Source: Providencia sp. R33
GTDB lineage: Bacteria; Pseudomonadota; Gammaproteobacteria; Enterobacterales; Enterobacteriaceae
DNA: 64,000 nucleotides
Direction: 5' to 3'
Assembly: GCF_019343475.1 (NCBI RefSeq)
Contig: NZ_CP072453.1
Location: 4,154,001 to 4,218,000, forward strand
Part shown: one piece after another, positions 56,112-64,000 of the stretch
Layout of the letters: the number at the start of each line of letters is the position of its first letter
How positions within the stretch are numbered: the first letter of the stretch is position 1
Made by a program: the position numbers and the translations under genes
Notes under the pieces: generated by a model
Seen by the model: the letters and a program-made list of their open reading frames with translations, nothing else
What the model was told of the DNA's origin: nothing
The model's database searches: none

Positions 56112-56570
56112 ATGAATGAATCTGACCTCTACCAATACGCTCTGTTTATGCTTTCACGTCGTGATTATGGAAAAGCCGAGTTATTTGCTCGGATGAAACG
56201 GCGCATGTACGAAAAAAATGACGGTATTATCGACGAAACCTTAATTGAACGGGTATTGGAAAGGCTAAGCGATCAACATTTTCTGGATGATAATCGCGTC
56301 GTTGCCTTATTGCTGCAAGGCTATATACGCAAAGGTTATGGGCCGTTACGCATCAAACAAGAAATGCGCCAAAAGGGTTTCCCGCAAACACTTGTCGATC
56401 AACATTTTGCCAATATCGACGTGGATTGGTTTGAAAAAGCCGCCGAGGTGCGCAGCAAAAAGTTTGGCGATGACCTACCCGATGATTTTAAAGAGAAAAG
56501 TAAGCAAATTCGTTACCTGCAATATCGTGGTTTTTTTGGTGATATGATTTACGAACTTTTTAATAGGTAA
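56112..56570 (+). CDS. recX: RecX-family regulatory protein
   Basis: 152 residues of the RecX fold, tandem three-helix repeats: ALFMLSRRDYGKAELFARM (about 10-28), VLERLSDQHFLDDNRVV, YIRKGYGPLRIKQEMRQKGF and FFGDMIYELF. RecX binds RecA filaments and limits their activity. It is unusual that recA is not adjacent; a DUF4026 gene precedes it instead. The ATG has no strong Shine-Dalgarno, so translation may be low or coupled. E. coli RecX is about 166 residues. A RecX-like paralogue with another partner cannot be excluded. Confidence 0.8.
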   Translation: MNESDLYQYALFMLSRRDYGKAELFARMKRRMYEKNDGIIDETLIERVLERLSDQHFLDDNRVVALLLQGYIRKGYGPLRIKQEMRQKGFPQTLVDQHFANIDVDWFEKAAEVRSKKFGDDLPDDFKEKSKQIRYLQYRGFFGDMIYELFNR

Positions 56571-56771
56571 AATTACGTATGCTTATCAGTGGTAATAAAC
56601 TTAAATGCTGTTAAGGCGGCTTATTGTGCTAAGCATTTCCTTATTAATAAAAGCCTTATCCTCCGTTGTTCAAAGAATCATCGATAAATTCAACTGCCAA
56701 CTCGATTAGTTAAAAGATTTATTATTTATTTCTCTTGTGTTTTTACGCATTTCTATATTAAAAAACATCTT

Positions 56772-56790
56772 CTGACATGATCATTGTCAG
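56772..56790. promoter_or_regulatory. Palindrome before dcuC
   Basis: CTGACA-N7-TGTCAG is a perfect 6-bp inverted repeat about 71-89 nt before dcuC. The regulator is not recognised; it is not a good FNR or CRP match. Confidence 0.3.
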
Positions 56791-56860
56791 TGAATTTTGC
56801 TTAACTATTAGGCAGAGTAATTTTTTTATAATTACAAAATAAGACAGGCAGGTGAAACAA

Positions 56861-58219
56861 ATGATTGAGCTCTTAATCGGCGTCATTGTCGCCATTGGAG
56901 TTGGGCGTTATATCATAAAAGGGTATTCGGCAACGGGTGTGTTAATGACCGGTGGTATTTTACTGCTGATCATTACCGCGATTATGGGGAAAAGTATTCT
57001 ACCAGGTTCTGTACCAACGACGGGGTGGCGTGTAACAGACATTTTGGAATACATTAAATTCCTCCTCATGAGCCGAGGCGGTGACCTTGGAATGATGATC
57101 ATGGTGTTATGTGGGTTTGCGTCGTATATGACTCACATTGGTGCCAACGATGTGGTGGTGAAAATCGCCTCAAAACCATTGAAAATGATCAACTCACCCT
57201 ACTTATTAATGGTAGCGGCTTATATTGTGGCATGTTTGATGTCACTGGCGGTTTCATCCGCAACGGGTTTAGGGGTGCTGTTAATGGCAACCTTGTTCCC
57301 TGTGATGGTAAACGTCGGGATTAGCCGCGGTGCTGCTGCTGCAATTTGTGCTTCACCTGCGGCGATTATCTTGGCGCCTACATCGGGTGACGTGATTTTG
57401 GCAGCGAAAGCCGCGGAAATGCCATTAATTGATTTTGCTTTTAAAACGACATTACCGATCTCCATCGCGGCGATTGTGGCAATGTCGATTGCACATTTCT
57501 TCTGGCAACGTTACCTCGACAGAAAAGAGCACGTGAAAACAGAAATGTTAGATGTGAATGAAATCAAAACCCATGCACCTTCTTTTTATGCCATCTTACC
57601 CTTCACGCCAATTATTGGTGTGTTAGTGTTTGATGGTAAATGGGCACCTGAACTGCACATTGTCACAATTATTGTTGGCTGTATTATTTTAGCGGCAATC
57701 ATTGAGTTTTTGCGTAGTTTCAGTGCTAAACACGTCTATGGCGGTTTAGAAGTTTGCTATAAAGGTATGGCAGATGCATTTGCGACCGTGGTGATGCTAT
57801 TAGTGGCTGCGGGCGTATTTGCACAAGGTTTAAGCACCATCGGCTTTATTTCAGGGCTGATTAACCTTGCTCAATCCTTTGGTTCAGGTGCTATCGTGAT
57901 GATGATTGCATTAGTGATCATCACTATGTTAGCCGCGATGACAACGGGTTCAGGTAATGCCCCATTCTACGCTTTCGTGGAATTGATCCCACACTTAGCA
58001 AAACAAATGGGTGTTAACCCAGCTTACTTGGTTATTCCTATGCTACAAGCATCAAACTTGGGTCGTACTTTATCCCCAGTTTCAGGTGTTGTGGTTGCGG
58101 TTTCAGGTATGGCGAAAATTTCACCGTTTGAAGTGGTGAAAAGAACGTCTGTGCCAGTATTAGTGGGCTTGGTTGTCGTGGTTATCGCCACTGAGATTTT
58201 AGTTCCTATCTATCTATAA
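56861..58219 (+). CDS. dcuC: Anaerobic C4-dicarboxylate transporter DcuC
   Basis: 452-residue inner-membrane carrier, about 12 helices, mainly for succinate efflux or dicarboxylate exchange during fermentation. Long identical stretches with E. coli DcuC include LLMSRGGDLGMMIMVLCGFA, SLAVSSATGLGVLLMATLF, ASPAAIILAPTSGDVILAA and QASNLGRTLSPVSGVVVAVS. ATG 56861 follows AGGCAGG; a GTG at 56852 in frame overlaps that site. Monocistronic with a clear terminator. FNR control, known in E. coli, is not evident from a good motif here. Confidence 0.95.
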   Translation: MIELLIGVIVAIGVGRYIIKGYSATGVLMTGGILLLIITAIMGKSILPGSVPTTGWRVTDILEYIKFLLMSRGGDLGMMIMVLCGFASYMTHIGANDVVVKIASKPLKMINSPYLLMVAAYIVACLMSLAVSSATGLGVLLMATLFPVMVNVGISRGAAAAICASPAAIILAPTSGDVILAAKAAEMPLIDFAFKTTLPISIAAIVAMSIAHFFWQRYLDRKEHVKTEMLDVNEIKTHAPSFYAILPFTPIIGVLVFDGKWAPELHIVTIIVGCIILAAIIEFLRSFSAKHVYGGLEVCYKGMADAFATVVMLLVAAGVFAQGLSTIGFISGLINLAQSFGSGAIVMMIALVIITMLAAMTTGSGNAPFYAFVELIPHLAKQMGVNPAYLVIPMLQASNLGRTLSPVSGVVVAVSGMAKISPFEVVKRTSVPVLVGLVVVVIATEILVPIYL

Positions 58220-58238
58220 ATTATTAATTGTTTTTATC

Positions 58239-58268
58239 AATGGCTGGGTTAATGACCCAGCCATTTTG
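58239..58268 (+). terminator. dcuC terminator
   Basis: The 11-bp stem AATGGCTGGGT / ACCCAGCCATT with a 5-nt loop and short T run lies 20 nt after the stop. Confidence 0.85.
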
Positions 58269-58495
58269 TTATTGCACATAAAATTAAATGCTTTATATAT
58301 AAAAAATATTATTTCAATAACATGGAAAAATATTTTTTAGCAGAATAATGACAATACATTTTCTTGTTTAACGTTATTAACGAGATCTACGCCAAAAAGT
58401 TGAGCGAAATAAATCGATTAAATTAGGTACTGGTACGCATTTAATGCAGAATCTGCTCATCTTTTTACAATAACGTTAATGATGAAAATTACATA

Positions 58496-59755
58496 ATGAG
58501 CACAATAGAAAAAATTGCGACTGCAACAGATAAACCAGCAAGTAAATGGACGTATAAAGATTTTACTTGGGTACTTTCTTTATTTGGCACAGCGGTTGGC
58601 GCAGGGGTTTTATTTCTCCCTATTAAAGCAGGCGCTGGCGGTTTTTGGCCGTTAGTTGTCTTGGCAGTAATTGCAACACCTATGATTTGGCTCGCGCATA
58701 AAGGGCTTGCACGTTTTGTTCTATCGTCTAAAAATCCAAACGCGGATATTACCGATACAGTTGAAGAGCATTTCGGTAAAACAGGCGCAAATATTATTAC
58801 CTTTGCTTATTTCTTTGCGATTTACCCAATCGTATTAATTTATGGTGTTGGTATCACTAATACCGTCGATTCTTTCTTAGTGAATCAAATAGGTATGGAC
58901 CCACTTCCTCGCTGGTTGCTCTCTGGGGTCTTGATTGCAGCGATGACGGCGGGTGTGGTTTTCGGCCGTGATTTAATGCTAAAACTGACCTCCCTCATGG
59001 TTTATCCACTGGTATTCATTTTATTAGCGCTGTCTTTGTATCTAATCCCGGAATGGAATATGTCAATGCTAGAAGTTGCACCTGATTGGAGCGCAATGCC
59101 AGTGGTGGTGTGGATGGCTATCCCATTGATTGTATTCTCATTTAACCACAGCCCAATCATTAGCCAATTTACTAAAGACCAACGCCAACAATTTGGTGAT
59201 AAAGCGATTATTAAAACGGATATGATCACGGGTGGCGCAGCATTGATGCTCACAGGTTTCGTGATGTTCTTTGTCTTCTCTGTGGTGTTATCGTTGAGCC
59301 CAGCAGAATTGACGGTCGCGAAGGAGCAAAATATCAGTGTGTTATCGCACATTGCGAATATTAACCCTTCCCCGATTCTGTCCTATTTAGGCCCAATTGT
59401 TGCTTTTGCTGCCATCGTATCAAGCTACTTTGGTCACTTCTTAGGGGCACACGAAGGCTTAGTTGGCTTAATCAAATCACGTTCTTCTTTCTCACTGAAG
59501 AAAATTGAAATGGCGTCAATGCTGTTTATTGTGATCACCACATGGATTGTCACTATTCGTAACCCAAGCATTTTAGGCATGATTGAAACGATGGGGGCAC
59601 CAATGATTGCCGCTATCCTATTCATTCTCCCTGTGGTGTCGATGAATATTATTCCTGCAATGAAGAAATTTAGCACCTCAAAACTGGCGCAAATTTTTAC
59701 GTTTATTTGCGGGTTAGCGTCAATTACGTCGGTTATTTACGGCGCGTTCCTGTAA
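58496..59755 (+). CDS. HAAAP-family serine/threonine:H+ symporter, SdaC-like
   Basis: 419 residues, about 11 membrane helices. Family marks are SLFGTAVGAGVLFLPI (about 29-44), YFFAIYPIVLIYGVGITNTV, IPLIVFSFNHSPIISQF and TWIVTIRNPSILGMIETMGA, shared with E. coli SdaC and its paralogues. It imports a small hydroxylated amino acid, most likely serine, with protons. Roughly half its residues seem shared with SdaC by eye, so I give no symbol. It is not next to a serine or threonine deaminase gene. A terminator follows. Confidence 0.85.
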   Translation: MSTIEKIATATDKPASKWTYKDFTWVLSLFGTAVGAGVLFLPIKAGAGGFWPLVVLAVIATPMIWLAHKGLARFVLSSKNPNADITDTVEEHFGKTGANIITFAYFFAIYPIVLIYGVGITNTVDSFLVNQIGMDPLPRWLLSGVLIAAMTAGVVFGRDLMLKLTSLMVYPLVFILLALSLYLIPEWNMSMLEVAPDWSAMPVVVWMAIPLIVFSFNHSPIISQFTKDQRQQFGDKAIIKTDMITGGAALMLTGFVMFFVFSVVLSLSPAELTVAKEQNISVLSHIANINPSPILSYLGPIVAFAAIVSSYFGHFLGAHEGLVGLIKSRSSFSLKKIEMASMLFIVITTWIVTIRNPSILGMIETMGAPMIAAILFILPVVSMNIIPAMKKFSTSKLAQIFTFICGLASITSVIYGAFL

Positions 59756-59780
59756 ATTACTGAGAAAATAATGCGTGGGC

Positions 59781-59814
59781 AAAGCCACTGCCTTAACGGG
59801 TGGTGGCTTTTTTT
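59781..59814 (+). terminator. Terminator after the SdaC-like gene
   Basis: AAAGCCAC-(TGCC...GG)-GTGGCTTT forms a strong hairpin, 25 nt after the stop, followed by a seven-T run. Confidence 0.85.
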
Positions 59815-60054
59815 ATATCAATAGGCAATAGGTTATAAGTATCGACATTGATATAACCTGATAGTTAAGCTGAATAGAATGAAAATCACGCATAGTTATA
59901 ACTAAAGGAACTAACTGATATGAAATAATTTCAAGTTCAGATAGTTGTCTACCGAAGAGTCTTAGGTAATATCTAGTGTCAACACAGCATCAAACCTCTT
60001 ATTAGATATCTAATCTGGCAGTGTTTTTCCAGTGCATCATAACAAGGATAACAA

Positions 60055-61329
60055 ATGAAATTAGAAACATTATCGATTCACGCCGGCTACTCTCCAGACC
60101 CGACAACGAAGTCTGTCGCCGTTCCGATTTATCAAACCACCTCGTATGCTTTTGATGATACGCAACATGGCGCTGACCTGTTCGATTTAAAGGTCGCGGG
60201 TAATATTTACACGCGAATTATGAACCCGACCAATGATGTGTTGGAAAAACGTGTTGCTGCACTGGAAGGCGGTGTCGCAGGTCTAGCGGTTGCCTCTGGC
60301 ATGGCAGCGATTACTTACGCGATTCAAACCATTGCTCAAGCTGGAGATAACATTGTTTCCGTTGCAAAACTGTATGGCGGAACCTATAACTTGTTAGCTC
60401 ACGCTTTACCTCGCTTAGGCATCGAAACCCGTTTTGCTGAACATGATGATTTAGCCGCATTAGAAGCGTTGATTGATGAAAAAACCCGTGCGGTTTTTTG
60501 TGAGTCTATTTCGAACCCTGCTGGGTTTATCGTTGATATTGCTGCGTTGGCGGAAGTTGCCCACCGCCATGGTGTACCGCTAATTGTGGATAATACTGTT
60601 GCGACACCATATTTATGCCGACCTTTTGAACATGGTGCGGATATTGTTGTGCACTCATTGACTAAGTATATCGGTGGTCATGGCACATCACTGGGCGGTA
60701 TGGTCATTGACTCAGGGAAATTCCCATGGACGCAATACCCAAATCGTTTCTCACTCTTGATTGAGCCAGATGTGGCCTACCATGGTGTGAGCTATACCGA
60801 ACACTTTGGTGCAGCGGCCTTTATTGCCCGTTGCCGTGTCGCACCGTTACGCGGAACGGGGGCGGCGTTGTCACCATTTAATGCCTTCTTAATTTTACAA
60901 GGTTTAGAAACTCTAGCGCTAAGAATGGATAGACACACAGAAAATGCGCTAAAAGTGGCGAACTTCCTTGAAAAACACCCGCAAGTGGAATGGGTCAAAT
61001 ATGCAGGGCTACCAAGCAACCCAGAACACGCGTTAGCGCAAAAATACATGAATGGTAAACCCGCCAGTATCATGTCATTTGGTATTAAAGGTGGTCAGGA
61101 AGCGGGAGCACGCTTTATTGATGCGTTGCAACTGATTGTTCGACTAGTGAATATTGGTGATGCGAAGTCACTAGCTTGCCACCCCGCATCGACAACTCAC
61201 CGCCAATTGAATGATGCAGAGCTTGCACAAGCAGGGGTTTCACGGGATATGATCCGCTTATCGATTGGGATTGAGCATATCGACGATATCCTCGCAGACC
61301 TTGAGCAAGCGTTAATTGCTGCAAAATAA
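60055..61329 (+). CDS. metY: O-acetylhomoserine sulfhydrylase (aminocarboxypropyltransferase)
   Basis: Makes homocysteine directly from O-acetylhomoserine and sulfide (or methanethiol to methionine) with pyridoxal phosphate. 424 residues, longer than MetB/MetC (about 390), as in the MetY branch. PLP lysine lies in HSLTKYIGGHGTSLGG; YQTTSYAFDDTQHG, YTRIMNPTNDVLEKRVAALE and the C-terminal ATTHRQL-type segment (HPASTTHRQLNDAELA) are MetY hallmarks. AAGGATAACAA precedes the ATG. Monocistronic. The MetA at 4813 is of the succinyl type, so its substrate source is unclear. One MetJ-like word (AGATATCT, 60004) lies upstream without a convincing partner. Confidence 0.92.
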   Translation: MKLETLSIHAGYSPDPTTKSVAVPIYQTTSYAFDDTQHGADLFDLKVAGNIYTRIMNPTNDVLEKRVAALEGGVAGLAVASGMAAITYAIQTIAQAGDNIVSVAKLYGGTYNLLAHALPRLGIETRFAEHDDLAALEALIDEKTRAVFCESISNPAGFIVDIAALAEVAHRHGVPLIVDNTVATPYLCRPFEHGADIVVHSLTKYIGGHGTSLGGMVIDSGKFPWTQYPNRFSLLIEPDVAYHGVSYTEHFGAAAFIARCRVAPLRGTGAALSPFNAFLILQGLETLALRMDRHTENALKVANFLEKHPQVEWVKYAGLPSNPEHALAQKYMNGKPASIMSFGIKGGQEAGARFIDALQLIVRLVNIGDAKSLACHPASTTHRQLNDAELAQAGVSRDMIRLSIGIEHIDDILADLEQALIAAK

Positions 61330-61347
61330 TCGTTAGCTGCTATCAAT

Positions 61348-61386
61348 AAAAACCAGTGATGGGTAATGGCCATGGCTGGTTTTTTC
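61348..61386 (+). terminator. metY terminator
   Basis: AAAACCAG / CTGGTTTT encloses an inner ATGG / CCAT stem and is followed by TT runs, 18 nt after the stop. Confidence 0.75.
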
Positions 61387-61719
61387 GTTGGGGCGTAAAT
61401 AAAAATGATCCTATTTTGATTTTAAATACTAAGAATTAATTAATTTTTAATATTTATAGCATACCGTTATGGAGTGAACTATTGTTTATATAATCAGTCT
61501 TAACACGTAATTTTTATCTCTTTTTTGATAATGAATGAAATAGGGTATTCATTTATTGATTGTTTATAAACAGCAATGAGAAAGTCGTGTAATTATTGAT
61601 TTGTTTATGTGGGGTTTAATTGTCGCAATGATAATAGCCTAATAAAGAAGGATGAGCGTTGCTTTCATGCTAACAGCTTAAAAATATTAAATATTAATAA
61701 CAAGAATGGTTGAGATGAG
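61387..61719. other. arnT upstream region
   Basis: About 330 A+T-rich bases without an ORF. It contains the perfect palindrome TGTTTATAAACA (61561-61572) and the PhoP-type promoter listed separately. Confidence 0.5.
61602..61635 (+). promoter_or_regulatory. PhoP box and -10 element of arnT
   Basis: TGTTTA (61602-61607), a 5-nt spacer and GGTTTA (61613-61618) form a perfect PhoP direct repeat ((T/G)GTTTA-N5-(T/G)GTTTA). GATAAT at 61630-61635 starts 11 nt after the box, the spacing of class I PhoP promoters. The box lies about 102 nt before the arnT start. Confidence 0.7.
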
Positions 61720-63363
61720 ATGATTATGGCAAATAATAAAATTGCCTGCCTTAAGTGGTGCCTGCTATTTGTATTTATTGTTGCAACCTATTTTTTACCG
61801 TTAAACGGGCGGCTGTTGTGGCAACCCGATGAACTCCGTTATGCTGAAATTAGCCGTGAATTAATCATCAGTTATAATTGGAGTGTGCCAGAACTGCTGG
61901 ATGTTCGTTATTTCGAAAAACCGATTTTTGGTTACTGGGTTGGCGCTGTTTTCCAAATTTTATTTGGTGAAAATAACGTTTCTGTTCGTCTTGGTGTTGT
62001 ATTTAGTACACTAATCAGTGGATTATTTGTTTATCTTAGCGCCAAAATGGCGTGGAAGAACCCACGTATCGCCTTTAATGCTACGTTTATTTACCTCTCT
62101 ATGTTGATGGTGTTTACCATTGGCACTTATAACATTCTTGACCCTATCGTGACCGCATTTATTACCATGGTCATTTTCTTTTTCCAATGGGGGCTGACCA
62201 CTAAGCGGTTTTCTCATCAACTCTTAGCATATATTTTACTGGGGGTGGCTTGCGGTTTAGGGGTATTGACGAAAGGATTTTTAGTTTTAGTTTTACCCGT
62301 ATTAGTGTGCTCGATTGCAGGGATTTATTTCAAAAAATTTAAAGAAGTCTTTGTTTTTTCATTTGTTTCTATTTTCACGGCTTTTTTGGTTTGCTTGCCA
62401 TGGGCATTTGTGATTGCCAGCCGTGAACCTGATTTCTGGCGTTATTTCTTTTGGGTTGAACATATTCAACGGTTTATGGCAAATAACGCCCAAAACAAAT
62501 CCCCATTTTGGTTTTATATTCCTATCATGATGGCGGCAGTCTTGCCGTGGTTAGGCTACTTATTTGGCGCTTTGCGTCAAGCATGGCAGCAAAAAGGGAT
62601 GCATATCTATTTTTTATTATGGTTCCTTGCACCGTTTGTCTTTTTTAGTATCACGAAAGGCAAACTGCTTACCTATATCTTGCCGTGTATTGCACCCGTT
62701 GCGATCTTAATGGCAGCGTATATTGAAAAAATCCTAACAGAGAAAAGAACACTCGCTATCCGTGCAAACGCGGTGATCAATATGGTAATTGGTGGGCTTG
62801 CTGCGGGTGTAATTATTGCCTCGCCTTATATTCCTAAATTTAATCTTTATCAAGCTGATGAAAGTCATAAATTATGGCTGGCGGCAGGGGCATTTATTTT
62901 TTGGCTGGTAGTGGCTGCCATTTCCATGAAGCAGCGGTTTTGGTATTTAGCCGCGGTGTGTACAGTGGCTATTAGCTTAAGTGTGGGCCATGTGATCCCA
63001 AATTATGTGGCAAGCAATAATACACCTCAGAAGTTGATCACCAAGTATTACAATCAACTGGAAAATAAATCAGTATTATTGACCAACAATGTCGGTTTAG
63101 GCACGGCGCTGGCTTGGGTACTAAAACGCAGTGATATTACGATGTTGCATCAAACAGGGGAGTTAGGCTATGGGCTAGAATATCCTGATGCGGCAAACCG
63201 TTTTTACAGCTTAGGCCAATTACCTGCATTGTTGGAAAGTCATCAATACAAAAATGTGGCGGTGGTGGTAGAAAGTTCGAAACATGAACTGATTGATGCG
63301 CTTCCTGGCAACCCGATAATTATCCGCGAGGGTAATCTGGTTTTAGCCTTCTACGAAGGGTAA
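61720..63363 (+). CDS. arnT: Undecaprenyl phosphate-L-Ara4N arabinosyltransferase ArnT
   Basis: Transfers 4-amino-4-deoxy-L-arabinose from undecaprenyl phosphate to lipid A at the periplasmic face, lowering binding of polymyxin and cationic peptides. 547 residues, GT-C fold with about 12 membrane helices then a periplasmic domain (ending about 440-547). Hallmarks: LLWQPDELRYAEISREL with catalytic Asp-Glu, RYFEKPIFGYW, EPDFWRYFFWVEHIQRF and the C-terminal TGELGYGLEYPDAANRF. Stands alone; arnBCADEF are not adjacent. ATG 61726 is an alternative start. A PhoP box lies upstream and a terminator follows. Confidence 0.92.
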   Translation: MIMANNKIACLKWCLLFVFIVATYFLPLNGRLLWQPDELRYAEISRELIISYNWSVPELLDVRYFEKPIFGYWVGAVFQILFGENNVSVRLGVVFSTLISGLFVYLSAKMAWKNPRIAFNATFIYLSMLMVFTIGTYNILDPIVTAFITMVIFFFQWGLTTKRFSHQLLAYILLGVACGLGVLTKGFLVLVLPVLVCSIAGIYFKKFKEVFVFSFVSIFTAFLVCLPWAFVIASREPDFWRYFFWVEHIQRFMANNAQNKSPFWFYIPIMMAAVLPWLGYLFGALRQAWQQKGMHIYFLLWFLAPFVFFSITKGKLLTYILPCIAPVAILMAAYIEKILTEKRTLAIRANAVINMVIGGLAAGVIIASPYIPKFNLYQADESHKLWLAAGAFIFWLVVAAISMKQRFWYLAAVCTVAISLSVGHVIPNYVASNNTPQKLITKYYNQLENKSVLLTNNVGLGTALAWVLKRSDITMLHQTGELGYGLEYPDAANRFYSLGQLPALLESHQYKNVAVVVESSKHELIDALPGNPIIIREGNLVLAFYEG

Positions 63364-63370
63364 AAGATAA

Positions 63371-63405
63371 AAAACCGCATAATTCAGTCTGGATTATGCG
63401 GTTTT
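63371..63405. terminator. Bidirectional terminator after arnT
   Basis: The 13-bp stem AAAACCGCATAAT / ATTATGCGGTTTT with a 9-nt loop lies between converging arnT and the 57-aa gene. Confidence 0.88.
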
Positions 63406-63423
63406 GTTTGAAAGAAAAGCCAA

Positions 63424-63597
63424 CTAACGAGTTGGTTTAGTCGAAATTATTTCATTATCTTCCGTGCTGTTCTTTTCTGTGTTAGCGGATAAACCGTGGT
63501 AAATTAATAGCATTGCCATACTGTTACTCATTGCATTCATCTCTACAACATTAGCTGTCTGGCGATTATTTTGCGTGTTTATTACGGTATTTCTCAT
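63424..63597 (-). CDS. Small 57-aa protein coupled to the RND gene
   Basis: 57 codons from ATG 63597, starting MRNTVINTQNNRQTANVVEM, then a short mildly hydrophobic stretch (MAMLLIYHGLSA) and a polar tail ending TKPTR. The ATG overlaps the stop of the RND gene (ATGA), and AGGAG sits 8 nt upstream inside that gene, a strong sign of coupled translation. A terminator follows. The hydrophobic stretch is short for a membrane helix. I do not recognise it; a small pump-associated peptide is only a guess from position. Confidence 0.55.
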   Translation of the reverse strand: MRNTVINTQNNRQTANVVEMNAMSNSMAMLLIYHGLSANTEKNSTEDNEIISTKPTR

Positions 63598-64000
63598 TGT
63601 GAAGTCTCCTGAGTTTCTTTGATCAGGCGATTAGCTTCAGCAAGCTCATAACGCCTTGGTGTCAATGCAGTAGCACTGTGATTACGGGCTAATAATGAAT
63701 AAATGGTTGGCAAAACAAACAGTGTAAACAGTGTTCCCACTAACATCCCAGTGACAATGACTAATCCGAGGCCAAAGCGGCTATTTGCACCAGCTCCCGT
63801 GGCGAATAACAATGGAACTAAGCCAATCACCATCGCCGCTGTCGTCATCAAAATTGGGCGTAAACGAATTTGCGCTGCTTTTAAAATGGCATGACGGCGG
63901 TCTAATCCTTCATTTGCCTGTAATTCATTAGCAAATTCCACCATCAATATTCCATGCTTACTGATTAAGCCTATCAAGGTGACAAGGCCGATTTGGGTAT
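63594..64000 (-). CDS. RND efflux pump inner-membrane subunit, 3' end only
   Basis: The last 135 codons of a gene that continues beyond the window end. LIGLISKHGILMVEFANELQ, AAQIRLRPILMTTAAMVIGL and FGLGLVIVTGMLVGTLFTLF are the final membrane segments of an AcrB/MexB-type proton-driven drug exporter (HAE1 family); the KHGIL-type motif resembles MexW/VmeB-like members more than AcrB. The substrate cannot be told. The tail (RYELAEANRLIKETQETSQ) is polar and cytoplasmic. A 57-aa ORF is coupled at its stop. Confidence 0.88.
   Translation of the reverse strand, partial: TQIGLVTLIGLISKHGILMVEFANELQANEGLDRRHAILKAAQIRLRPILMTTAAMVIGLVPLLFATGAGANSRFGLGLVIVTGMLVGTLFTLFVLPTIYSLLARNHSATALTPRRYELAEANRLIKETQETSQ

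Noticed and set aside
60004..60011. MetJ box (AGATATCT) before metY
   Set aside because: A single 6/8 match without an adjacent second box; MetJ needs at least two tandem boxes.

Overview
The window is A+T-rich chromosomal DNA from an enterobacterium. Near-identical enterobacterial housekeeping proteins (MetA, AceBAK, MetH, LysC, Pgi, PlsB, LexA, Zur), a peptidoglycan O-acetylation-type cluster, an MrpJ-like fimbrial-type regulator and ERIC-like repeats point to the Morganellaceae, most likely Providencia. The genus is an inference from recognised families, not from a database search.

Layout. Positions 1-3850 hold the distal part of an rRNA operon (tRNA-Ile, tRNA-Ala, boxA, 23S, 5S, terminator); the 16S gene lies upstream of the window. 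About 1 kb of A+T-rich DNA with degenerate repeats follows. Then come metA behind a MetJ-type operator, the glyoxylate shunt operon aceBAK with its regulator iclR further on, and the Entner-Doudoroff pair edd-eda behind a perfect GntR palindrome. A DUF1460 protein, an orphan MrpJ-like regulator and the amidase amiD sit between. Positions 16.8-34.8 kb carry iclR, metH, a hypothetical gene, a Sel1-repeat protein, lysC, a 1 kb ERIC-like tandem array, pgi, ubiC-ubiA, plsB/dgkA, lexA (two SOS boxes) and zur.

Positions 35-43.6 kb are the most distinctive part. A low-GC pair of a membrane-bound CadC/ToxR-like regulator and a FidL-like protein is followed by a six-gene minus-strand cluster: periplasmic binding protein, FecCD-type permease, ATPase, methyltransferase, ModD, TonB-dependent receptor. 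Two ModE-type operators, one before the first gene and one before the receptor gene, suggest a molybdate/tungstate-controlled uptake system that crosses both membranes.

Positions 43.8-48.3 kb hold the gluconate genes gntR, gntK and gntU, with gntR separated from gntKU by a second ERIC-like array. The tandem GntR operators before gntK match the one before edd, so gluconate uptake, phosphorylation and Entner-Doudoroff breakdown form one regulon inside the window. Positions 48.3-53.6 kb carry an MBOAT/SGNH/SGNH cluster resembling patA-patB-ape1, a third ERIC-like array and a Bax-like glucosaminidase. The rest holds a small 60-aa protein, a DUF4026/DUF2314 protein, a stand-alone recX, dcuC, an SdaC-like transporter, metY, arnT behind a PhoP box, an unlisted 57-aa ORF and the 3' end of an RND pump gene.
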